Shown: positions 42,018 through 50,000 of the stretch, one piece after another
How the letters are laid out: each line of letters begins with the position of its first letter
Numbering within the stretch: position 1 is the stretch's first letter
Origin: DASXKD01 sp963707905
GTDB taxonomy: Bacteria > Actinomycetota > Actinomycetes > Streptosporangiales > Streptosporangiaceae
Direction of reading: 5' to 3'
Length of the DNA: 64,000 nt
Assembly: GCA_963707905.1 (NCBI GenBank)
Contig: CAVPSA010000042.1
Location: 62,001 to 126,000, forward strand
Notes under the pieces: model-generated
The model's input: only the letters and a program-made list of their open reading frames with translations
What the model was told of the DNA's origin: nothing
The model's database searches: none
Position numbers and translations under genes: made by a program

Positions 42018-44279
42018 ATGCCGCACGTCACCGATCCTGGCACGCCCGCGCCACCCGTTGCGCCCCGGTTCCTGCCCGGCGGCCCGCTTCCCGGGGGGGA
42101 CCCGTACGCGTGGATGCGCGACCGTGACCTGCCCGCCATGCGCGACTATCTCGCGGCCGAACGCGCCTACTACGACCAGCAACTGGATGCCGGGTTGTCC
42201 GGGGAACTGGCGGGGGAGCTGATCGCGAGGGTCGCCGCCGCGGAGGACTCGGTGAGCTGGCGCAGCGACGGTCACACCTACTTCACCAGGACGGTCCCGG
42301 GGCAGGAGTTCGAGCAGTTCTGCCGGGCCGGGGCCGGCGGCGCCCCCGCGCAGGTGCTCCTTGACGTCAACCTGCTGCTCGCCGACCCGGCCTGTACCGG
42401 CGGCTATGTGGAGCTTGGCGTCCGCGAGGTCAGCCCGGACGGCCGGTTGCTCGCCTACTCGGTCGATTTCGACGGGGGCGAGATCTACCAGCTTCGGGTG
42501 CGCGACCTGGTCAGCGGTACCGACCTGGCGGACCGCATCGACGGGACCTACTACGAGCTGGCCTGGGCGGCCGACTCGCAGTCGTTCTGCTACATCGTCC
42601 CCGACGCCCGCTACCGGCCGCACGAGGTCTGGCGGCACCACCTGGGTACCCCCACCGACCAGGACGTCCTGGTCTTCGGCGAGCGGGACGAGCGGTTCGA
42701 TCTGACCGTGCGAGCCACTCGCAGCAGGGCATACGTGCTGATCGAGTCGGCATCGCGGGACACCACGGAGACGCTCATCATCCCGGCGGCCGACGCCACC
42801 GCAGCGGCAGCCGTCCTGGAACCGAGAAGGGCCGGCGTCGAATACCGCGCCGATCACGGCGACGGACCGGACGGCGGGGAGTTCTACCTGGTCACCAACG
42901 ACCAGGCGGCGGAGTTCCGGTTGGTGCGAGCGCCGGCGCGAGCGCCAGGCAGCGCTGCCTGGACCGAGGTCATCGCCGGGTCGCCGGACACGCGCCTGGT
43001 GTCGGCCGATGTGTTCGGGCGCTACCTGGTGGTGGAGCAGCGGCACGGCGCCGCGACCCAGTTGCGCATCCTGGACCGCCACACCGGCGAGCAGCGGCTC
43101 ATCGAGGCCGGTGGCCCGCAGATCTCGCTCGCCCTGGCGACCAACGAGGACTACGGCGCCCCGGCGGTGACCGTGTGCACACAGTCGCTCATCGACCCAC
43201 CGGCCTGGCACGACGTGGATCTGGCCAGCGGCCGCTGGGAGCTGCGCAAGCGGCAGGACGTACCGGGCCACGATCCGGCGAGGTACGTCACCGAGCGCAT
43301 CTCCGCACCCGCGGCGGACGGCGTGCAGGTCCCCGTCACGATCGCTTACCGCCGTGGTGCCCGCCCGGACGGCACGGCACCATGCCTGCTCTACGGCTAC
43401 GGGGCTTACGAGGATTGCGACTGGCCGGAGTTCAGCGTGGCGACGCCGAGCCTGCTCGACCGGGGGTTCGTGTACGCGATGGCGCACGTCCGGGGCGGCG
43501 GTGAGTGCGGCCGCGCCTGGTGGCTGGACGGGCGGCTGGACCGCAAGCGCAACACCTTCACCGACTTCATCGCCGCCGCCGACATGCTCGCCGACCGGGG
43601 CTGGGCGGCGCCGGACCGGATCGTCTCGCGCGGGCTTTCCGCGGGCGGCCTGCTGCAGGGCGCGGTGTTCTCGATGGCGCCGCGGCGCTGGCGCGCGGTG
43701 GTGGCCGAGGTCCCGTTCGTGGACTGCGTGACCACCATGCTGGACCCGGACATCCCGCTCACCATCAACGAGTGGGACGAATGGGGCGATCCCAGGGATC
43801 CGCGCATCCGCGCCTACATGGAGTCCTACAGCCCGTACGACAACGTGCCGACGGGCACCCGGCCGGACCTGCTGGTCACCGGGAGCCTGCACGACCCCCG
43901 GGTGCTGATCCATGAGCCGGCCAAGTGGGTGGCCAGGCTGCGGGCCACCGGCGACGGCGGCACCGGCGACGGCGGCACCGGCGACGGCGGCACGGGCGAC
44001 GGCGGCACCGGCATCGGCGGCACGGGCGACGGCGGCACCGGCATCGGCGGCACGGGCGACGGCGGCACCGGCATCGGCGGCACGGGCGACGGCGGCGCCG
44101 GCAACGGAAACACCAGCGATGGCGGTAACGGCGACGGCGGCACTGGCGGCCGTCTGCTCTTCCGCCCGGAACTCGGCGCCGGGGCACACGTCGGCCCGGC
44201 GGGACGCTACGACCGGCTCCGCTACGAGGCCGAGGTGCTGGCGTTCATCATGACCTCGGTGTCGCTCCCGCGGCGGTGA
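42018..44279 (+). CDS. Prolyl oligopeptidase family (S9A) serine peptidase with Gly-rich insertion
   Basis: The 753-residue protein has the S9A layout: an N-terminal segment (DPYAWMRDRDLPAMRDYLAAE), a beta-propeller (about 75-400) and an alpha/beta hydrolase domain. Catalytic Ser is at about 541 (SRGLSAGGLLQG), Asp at about 625 (GSLHDPRVL) and His at about 722 (GAGAHVGPAGR). It cleaves short peptides, after Pro or basic residues depending on subtype (PreP or oligopeptidase B-like). Between the Asp and His there is a glycine-rich GDGGT/GIGGT repeat of about 50 residues (644-696) that does not belong to the family and would form a disordered loop near the active site. No signal peptide is present, so it is probably cytoplasmic. 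Confidence 0.92.
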   Translation: MPHVTDPGTPAPPVAPRFLPGGPLPGGDPYAWMRDRDLPAMRDYLAAERAYYDQQLDAGLSGELAGELIARVAAAEDSVSWRSDGHTYFTRTVPGQEFEQFCRAGAGGAPAQVLLDVNLLLADPACTGGYVELGVREVSPDGRLLAYSVDFDGGEIYQLRVRDLVSGTDLADRIDGTYYELAWAADSQSFCYIVPDARYRPHEVWRHHLGTPTDQDVLVFGERDERFDLTVRATRSRAYVLIESASRDTTETLIIPAADATAAAAVLEPRRAGVEYRADHGDGPDGGEFYLVTNDQAAEFRLVRAPARAPGSAAWTEVIAGSPDTRLVSADVFGRYLVVEQRHGAATQLRILDRHTGEQRLIEAGGPQISLALATNEDYGAPAVTVCTQSLIDPPAWHDVDLASGRWELRKRQDVPGHDPARYVTERISAPAADGVQVPVTIAYRRGARPDGTAPCLLYGYGAYEDCDWPEFSVATPSLLDRGFVYAMAHVRGGGECGRAWWLDGRLDRKRNTFTDFIAAADMLADRGWAAPDRIVSRGLSAGGLLQGAVFSMAPRRWRAVVAEVPFVDCVTTMLDPDIPLTINEWDEWGDPRDPRIRAYMESYSPYDNVPTGTRPDLLVTGSLHDPRVLIHEPAKWVARLRATGDGGTGDGGTGDGGTGDGGTGIGGTGDGGTGIGGTGDGGTGIGGTGDGGAGNGNTSDGGNGDGGTGGRLLFRPELGAGAHVGPAGRYDRLRYEAEVLAFIMTSVSLPRR
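43949..44104. repeat. 15-bp minisatellite in the S9 peptidase gene
   Basis: Four units of GGCGACGGCGGCACC are followed by three 30-bp higher-order units (GGCATCGGCGGCACG plus GGCGACGGCGGCACC). All keep the frame, encoding GDGGT and GIGGT pentapeptides. The near-identity of units suggests recent expansion. Confidence 0.9.
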
Positions 44280-44280
44280 T

Positions 44281-44300
44281 CGATCACGAAAGCGTGATCG
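44281..44300. terminator. Short hairpin after the S9 peptidase gene
   Basis: CGATCACG and CGTGATCG form a perfect 8-bp stem with loop AAAG, starting 2 bp after the TGA. It separates the peptidase gene from the SOS cassette, and a T/A-rich stretch (CCTAATTTCC) follows at 44312. Confidence 0.45.
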
Positions 44301-44403
44301 TGCCGCATTATCCCTAATTTCCGGAGATTCTTTACCGGCTTTGCATTGCCCGGGCCACGGCCACGGTTACATCGCGTTGACCGCCCGCAACAGCGCTGTG
44401 ACC

Positions 44404-44433
44404 TTGACATATATCGAATTTATGTTCGATAGT
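44404..44433 (+). promoter_or_regulatory. SOS (LexA-type) box within the promoter of imuA'-imuB-dnaE2
   Basis: TCGAAT-TTAT-GTTCGA at 44414-44429 matches the actinobacterial LexA box TCGAAC-N4-GTTCGA with one mismatch. It lies between a consensus -35 TTGACA (44404-44409) and a -10-like CGATAG/GATAGT (44427-44433), so a bound repressor would block the polymerase. The predicted transcription start is close to GTG 44440, implying a leaderless message. This is the arrangement expected for DNA-damage-induced mutasome genes. Confidence 0.8.
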
Positions 44434-44439
44434 GTCAAG

Positions 44440-45186
44440 GTGAAAGCGGGGATCACACAAGTCACACGGCTATCAGCACATGGAAATGCGGCCAGCGTGC
44501 TGGCGGCCGGTAATCCGCCAGGCAATCCGTGGGCGGGGAATCCGTGGGCGGGGAATCCGTGGGCCGGCAATCTGGCCGCCGGGAACCTGCCGGCCGGGGC
44601 GCTGCCGGTGCTGCCGGCCCTGGGTGAACTGCTGCCGGGCGGGCTGGCCCGCGGTTCGGTGGTGGCGGCCGGGCGCTGGAGCCTGCTCTGCCTGGCCCTG
44701 GCCGCCGGCGCATCGGTGGCCGGGGCCTGGTGCGCGGTGGCCGGGGTGCCGCAACTCGGGGTCAGCGCGGCGGCAGGCGTGGGCCTGGATCCCGCCCGGA
44801 TGCTGCTGGTCGCGGAGCCGGGCACGGCCTGGCCGCAGGTGGTGGCCTCGCTGCTGGACGGTTGTGAACTGGTGCTGCTGCGCCCCCCTGGCCCCGCGCC
44901 CGCCCGGGTGCGGCGGCGGCTGGAGGCTGTCCTGCGCCGCTGCGGCGGCGTTCTCGTGGTGGCCGGGGACTGGGACGGTGCCCAGGCGCGGCTGCTCGTC
45001 ACCCGCCAGGAATGGGCCGGGATCGAGGCAGGTCACGGGCGGCTGCGTGCCCGGCGGGTGCTGGTGGTGGCGGACGGCCGGGGTGCCGCGGCCCGGCCAC
45101 GGACGCAGTGGCTGTGGCTGCCGGGCCCGGACGGCTCGGTCGGCCTTGCGGACCAGGTGGTCACGGAAATTCAGGACACCGGTTGA
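44440..45186 (+). CDS. imuA': ImuA'-like RecA-fold accessory protein of the SOS mutasome
   Basis: The 248-residue protein lies directly upstream of imuB and dnaE2 and downstream of a LexA box. It resembles a RecA-fold domain without a Walker A motif: LPALGELLPGGLARGSVVAA corresponds to the RecA start before the P-loop (GxxxxGKT is absent), and LDPARMLLV and the VLRRCGGVLVV strand follow the RecA core pattern. Mycobacterial ImuA' is likewise a RecA-like accessory protein that binds ImuB and DNA during error-prone repair. An N-terminal AGNPW repeat precedes the domain. GTG 44440 is probably leaderless; upstream in-frame codons overlap the promoter. The assignment relies strongly on context. Confidence 0.8.
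   Translation: MKAGITQVTRLSAHGNAASVLAAGNPPGNPWAGNPWAGNPWAGNLAAGNLPAGALPVLPALGELLPGGLARGSVVAAGRWSLLCLALAAGASVAGAWCAVAGVPQLGVSAAAGVGLDPARMLLVAEPGTAWPQVVASLLDGCELVLLRPPGPAPARVRRRLEAVLRRCGGVLVVAGDWDGAQARLLVTRQEWAGIEAGHGRLRARRVLVVADGRGAAARPRTQWLWLPGPDGSVGLADQVVTEIQDTG
44521..44572. repeat. 15-bp minisatellite in imuA'
   Basis: GGGCGGGGAATCCGT is repeated about three times, with degenerate flanking units, encoding GNPWA pentapeptides near the N-terminus. The unit keeps the frame. Confidence 0.85.
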
Positions 45187-45415
45187 CCGCGCACCGGACG
45201 ACCGCGCACCGGACGACCGCGCACGGGACGACAGCGCATCGGACGACCGCGCACCGGATGACCGCGCACCGGACGACAGCGCACCGGACGACCGCGCACC
45301 GGACGACCGCGCACGGGACGACAGCGCACGGACAACCGCGCACCGGATGACCGCGCACGACGACAGCGCACGGACACCGCGCACCGGACGACCGCGCACC
45401 GGATGACAGTGCAGC
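45184..45415. repeat. Minisatellite forming the imuA'-imuB spacer
   Basis: About fifteen copies of a 15-bp unit (consensus GACGACCGCGCACCG, with ACAGCGCA variants) fill the whole 230-bp gap between the imuA' stop and the imuB ATG. Several units are 13 or 14 bp, so the array is not open in one frame throughout. It starts within the imuA' stop codon and runs to within a few bases of the imuB start. Confidence 0.9.
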
Positions 45416-45416
45416 G

Positions 45417-46898
45417 ATGGCAGCGCACCTGACGGCGGCCGGGATTCCGCCCGCCCGGGTGCTGGTGGTGCGGTGCCCGGAGTGGCCGGTGCCGCCGGAC
45501 CCGGGACGGGCCTTCGAGCAGGTGGTGTCCCTGGTCGAGGAACTCTGCCCGCGGGTGGAGGTGCTGTGGCCGGGTGCCTGCGCGATCGGTGCTCGCGGGC
45601 CAGCCCGGTACTTCGGCGGGGAGGAAGCCCTCGCCGGAAAGATCATCGAGGCAGTCACCGACGGCGGCTTCGCCTGCCAGGCGGGCGTCGCCGATGGGCT
45701 GTTCGCCGCGCAGCTCGCCGCCCGCGCCGCGGCGCCGGTCACGGTGGTCCCCCCCGGGCAGGCACGGGAGTTCCTTGCCCCGTACCCGGTCGGCGTGCTG
45801 GACGGTGCGGAGATGGCCGAACTCCTGCCCCGGCTGGACGGCGCGGGGATGACGGAACTGCTGCCCCGGCTGGGCATCGTCACGCTGGGGGACCTCGCCC
45901 GGCTGCCCGCCAGCCAGGCGGTGAACAGATTCGGGGTAGCGGGAGGCATCGCACACCGGCTGGCCCGCGGCCTGGACCCCCGTCCGCTGGCAGCCCGGCC
46001 GCCCTCGGCCGACCTGTCGGTCAGCGCCGAGTTCGATCCGCCCGCCCCGCTGGCCGAACCCGTGGTGTTCGCCGCCAAGGCCCTCGCCGAGCGGATGCAC
46101 GCCGGCCTCGCCGCACGGGGCCTTGCCTGCGTGCGCGTCCAGGTGCAGGTGATCAGCGAAGACGGACGGGAGCAGGCAAGGCTGTGGCGGCACGACGGGC
46201 TGCTGTCCGCCCTGGCGGTGGCCGAGCGGGTCCGCTGGCAACTGGCCGGCTGGCGCCCGGACGGCCGGCTTCCGGACGGCGGGCTTCCGGACGGCGGGCT
46301 TCCGGACGGCCCCGGGGACGAGGCGCATCCAGGCGGGATCGTCCTGCTCCGGCTGACCCCCGACCTCCTGGTCCGCGCTCACGGCCGCCAGCTGGGCCTA
46401 TGGGGCGACGCGGTCGTCAGTGACCGGGTCGCCCGTGCCGCCTTGCGGGTGCAGGCCATGCTCGGCCACGGCGCGGTGACGCGGCCCGTGGCGGCCGGCG
46501 GCCGGGGCCCGGACGAGCAGGCAACGCTGGTCCCGTTCGGGGACGCCCGCGATCCGGAACGCCCGCCCGACCGGCCCTGGCCGGGACGGATTCCCGTGCC
46601 GGTCCCGGCCACCGTGTGCCAGGACCCGCTGCCCGCCAGGGTCACCGACGGCACCGGGGCCCCGGTGACCGTCACCGGGCGCGCCCGCCTCTCCGCTCCC
46701 CCGGCGCGGATGTCAGCCAGCGGCGGGCCGTGGCTGGCGATCACTGCCTGGGCCGGCCCGTGGCCCGTTGCCGAACGGTGGTGGCGGCCGCAGGCCGCGC
46801 GCAGGCGGGCCAGGTTCCAGCTGGTCACCGAGGACGGGACCGCCTGGCTGGCCGCGGTCCAGGACGGCCACTGGCAGATCGAAGCCAGATATGACTGA
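45417..46898 (+). CDS. imuB: ImuB, Y-family polymerase-like mutasome hub
   Basis: The 493-residue protein resembles Y-family polymerases (palm/fingers/little finger) but lacks the paired catalytic Asp/Glu that open active family members, as is known for ImuB, which is an inactive scaffold linking DnaE2, ImuA' and the beta clamp. Recognisable parts are the CPEWPVP start, EELCPRVEVLWPGAC, FACQAGVADGLFAAQLAAR, an LGIVTLGDLARLP helix-hairpin-helix and the long little-finger-like end with the DQAT-x-V-like EQATLVPFGD. A PDGGL pentapeptide repeat (about 281-299) interrupts it. ATG 45417 is chosen as the first start after the repeat array; a start further upstream in the repeats cannot be excluded. 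Confidence 0.87.
   Translation: MAAHLTAAGIPPARVLVVRCPEWPVPPDPGRAFEQVVSLVEELCPRVEVLWPGACAIGARGPARYFGGEEALAGKIIEAVTDGGFACQAGVADGLFAAQLAARAAAPVTVVPPGQAREFLAPYPVGVLDGAEMAELLPRLDGAGMTELLPRLGIVTLGDLARLPASQAVNRFGVAGGIAHRLARGLDPRPLAARPPSADLSVSAEFDPPAPLAEPVVFAAKALAERMHAGLAARGLACVRVQVQVISEDGREQARLWRHDGLLSALAVAERVRWQLAGWRPDGRLPDGGLPDGGLPDGPGDEAHPGGIVLLRLTPDLLVRAHGRQLGLWGDAVVSDRVARAALRVQAMLGHGAVTRPVAAGGRGPDEQATLVPFGDARDPERPPDRPWPGRIPVPVPATVCQDPLPARVTDGTGAPVTVTGRARLSAPPARMSASGGPWLAITAWAGPWPVAERWWRPQAARRRARFQLVTEDGTAWLAAVQDGHWQIEARYD
46258..46312. repeat. 15-bp minisatellite in imuB
   Basis: CCGGACGGCGGGCTT is repeated about three to four times in frame, giving PDGGL pentapeptides in the C-terminal part of ImuB. 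Confidence 0.8.
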
Positions 46899-46926
46899 GC
46901 CAGCGGCCCCGATGTCCGCCCCCCGT

Positions 46927-47053
46927 TCGTGATCATGGGGCTTGGCCCAGCCCATCGGCGGCCACATCCCCATGATCACGACTATTCTCGCCCGGCTCGG
47001 CTTCGTGATCATGACCCTGCTGGTCCTCCAGCAACACCAAAGTCATGATCACG
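46927..47053. promoter_or_regulatory. Two nested dyads built on CGTGATCATG in the imuB-dnaE2 gap
   Basis: CGTGATCATGGGG (46928-46940) pairs exactly with CCCCATGATCACG (46968-46980), and CGTGATCATGAC (47004-47015) pairs exactly with GTCATGATCACG (47042-47053). TTCGTGATCATG therefore occurs twice as a direct repeat and twice inverted within 130 bp. The arms could form RNA hairpins with 26-27-nt loops or be double operator sites. The second dyad ends 16 bp before the dnaE2 ATG and could affect its translation. Confidence 0.6.
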
Positions 47054-47069
47054 GCGAGAGAGACGGGTC

Positions 47070-50000
47070 ATGGGGTGGGATAACCCGGCCGTCCCGTGGC
47101 GGGAGCTGGAACGGCGGCTTTCCTGGGGCACGGGCGAGCCGGCACAGGACGCCGGACCGGACCGGCCGCGCCGGGTCATCCACCTCCCCGCCCCCCGGGC
47201 CGGCGATCCAGGCGTCCCGCCCTGGGCCGAGCTGCACTGCCACTCGTCGTACAGCTTCCTCGACGGCGCCTCCAGCCCTGCCGAACTGGTGGCCGAGGCG
47301 GCCAGGCTCGGCCTCGAAGCCCTGGCCATCACCGACCACAACGGCATGTACGGGGTACCCCAGTTCGCCCAGGCGGCCGCCAAGCTCACCGAGCAGACGG
47401 GCGTCAAGCTTGGCACGGTCTTCGGTGCCGAGCTGAGCGTGAATGCTGGAATCGAGCGGGCAGGCGCTCCCGACCCCGCGGGCCGGCATTTGCTCGTGCT
47501 CGCCAGGGATCCGGCCGGGTACCGGCGGCTGTGCTGGGCCATCAGCGTCGCGCAGCTCGCCGGGGGCGAGAAGGGCCGCCCCGTCTACGACCTGGCGCAA
47601 CTCGCCGGAAATCACGGTGGTCACTGGGTGATCCTGACCGGCTGCCGCAAGGGCGCGGTCCGCGCCGCGCTCACCGCCCACGGCGCCGGGGCGGCACGCG
47701 AGGAACTCGGAACACTCCGCGAGGCCTTCGGCCGTGACAACGTCGTGGTCGAGCTGACCAGCCACGACCTGCCCGAGGACGACGAGCGCAACGACGCGCT
47801 GTACGAACTGGCGCGGGCCACGGGCACCACGGCGATCGCCACCGGCAACGTGCACTACGCCGCCCCGGGGGACGCCCGCCTTGCCGAGGCGCTGGCCGCC
47901 GTCCGGGCCCGGCGCAGCCTGGACGAGATGGACGGCTGGCTGGCCGCCTCCGGCGGCGCGTACCTCAGGTCCGGCGCGGAGATGGCGCACCGGCTGCGCC
48001 GCTACCCCGGCGTCGTGGAAAACACCACAAGGCTGGCCCGCGACTGCGCATTCGAGTTCGGCGTGATCGCGCCCAAGCTGCCCGACTTTCCGGTCCCTGG
48101 CCGCCACACCGAGGGGACCTGGCTGCGCGAACTGGTCGCCAGGAAGGCCCTGCACCGCTACGGCCCGCAGCGCGCCGAGCGGGTAAAGGGCGCCTACGCC
48201 CAGGTCGCCCGCGAACTCAAGGTGATCGAGGACCTGGGATTCCCCGGTTACTTCCTGATCGTCCACGACATCGTCAGGTTCTGCGAGGAAGCGGGCATCC
48301 TGTGCCAGGGCCGTGGCTCGGCCGCGAACTCGGCCGTCTGTTACGCGCTGGGGATCACCAGCGTCGATCCCGTATTGCATGAACTGCTTTTCGAGCGGTT
48401 CCTCTCGGCGGGCCGGGACGGGCCGCCCGACATCGACCTGGACATCGAGCATCGCCGCCGCGAGGAGGTGATCCAGTACGTCTACGGCAAGTACGGCAGG
48501 GACAAGGCGGCCCAGGTGGCCAACGTGATCACCTACCGGCCGCGGATGGCGCTGCGGGACGCGGGCCGCGCCCTCGGCTACGACAGCGCGCAGCAGGACC
48601 GGTGGGCCAAACAGGCCGGGCCAAGGGAGTACGGGCCGGGCCAGCCGATCCCGCCGGACGCGGAGGTCCCCGAGCCGGTCGCCGCGCTCGCCGCGCGGAT
48701 GCAACGGCTGCCCCGGCACCTGGGCATCCACTCGGGCGGCATGGTGATCTGCGACCGGCCGGTGGGGGAGGTGTGCCCGGTGGAGTGGGCACGGATGCCG
48801 GGCCGGTCGGTGCTGCAGTGGGACAAGGACGACTGCGCGTTCGCCGGGCTGGTCAAGTTCGACCTGCTCGGCCTGGGCATGCTGACCGCACTGCGGGACT
48901 GTTTCGAGCTGGTGGCGGCGCATCACGGGATGCGCTGGAACCTGCACTCGCTCCCTCAGGAGGACCCCGGTGTCTACGACATGCTGTGCGCGGCGGACAC
49001 CGTCGGGGTGTTCCAGGTCGAGTCCCGTGCGCAGATGGCCACGCTGCCCCGGCTGCGGCCGAGGAAGTTCTACGACCTGGTGGTGGAGGTCGCGCTGATC
49101 CGGCCCGGCCCGATCCAGGGCGGCTCGGTGCACCCGTACATGCGCCGTAAAAGCGGAGCCGAGGAAGCCACGCTGCCGCATCCGTCGATGCGCCGTGCCC
49201 TGGGCAAGACGCTCGGGGTCCCGCTGTTCCAGGAACAGATGATGCAGCTCGCGATCGACTGCGCCGGGTTCAGCCCGGCCGGCGCCGACCGGCTGCGCCA
49301 GGCGATGAGCTCCAAGCGCGGCCCGGAGCGGATCGAGGAACTGCGCGAGGCGATGCTGACCGGGATGGCGGCCCGTGGCATCCCCGGCGAGGTCGCCAGG
49401 GACATCTACGCCAAGGTCCTGGCCTTCTCCAGCTACGGCTTCCCCGAGTCGCACGCGATCAGCTTCGCCTACCTGGTCTACGCGAGCGCGTGGCTGAAGT
49501 GCTACTACCCGGCGGCGTTCACCGCGGCGCTACTGCGTGCCCAGCCGATGGGCTTCTACTCGCCGGCCAGCCTGATCGGCGATGTGCGCAGGCATGGTGT
49601 GGTGGTGCGCGGCGTGGACGTGAACGCCAGCGGGATCCTCGCCACTCTCGAGCCGCTGCCAGCCCGGGGGGGCACTCCGCCTCCCCGGGGGCAAGCCCCC
49701 GGGCCCCACGGCCCGGGCCACCCGGATATGCGGCAATACGATCGGCCCGCCAGGCCCCCCGTCCCCGGCGCTGACGGGCCCCGGGGCACCCAGGAGCAGG
49801 CGGGCGCGCAGCGGCCGCCGTCCGGCGGGCGCCCGGTGCCGGGGCAGCCCGCGATCAGGCTCGGCCTGGCCGCGGTACGGAACCTGGGCACCGAGCCGGC
49901 CGCCCGCATCGTGTCCGGCCAGCCGTACACCGGTCTTGAGGACTTCGCCCGCCGCACCGGCCTCCCCGCCCGGGCACTGGAGGCGCTGGCCATGGCGGGC

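Noticed and set aside
41937..44189. 750-codon minus-strand frame opposite the S9 peptidase
   Set aside because: Shadow frame produced by GC-rich codons; the repetitive Ala/Val stretch is the complement of the glycine minisatellite.
45184..45415. Possible CRISPR array
   Set aside because: Units are 15 bp and contiguous with no unique spacers, so it is a minisatellite.
47049..49454. 801-codon frame opposite dnaE2
   Set aside because: Antisense to an unmistakable DNA polymerase; no independent start signals.
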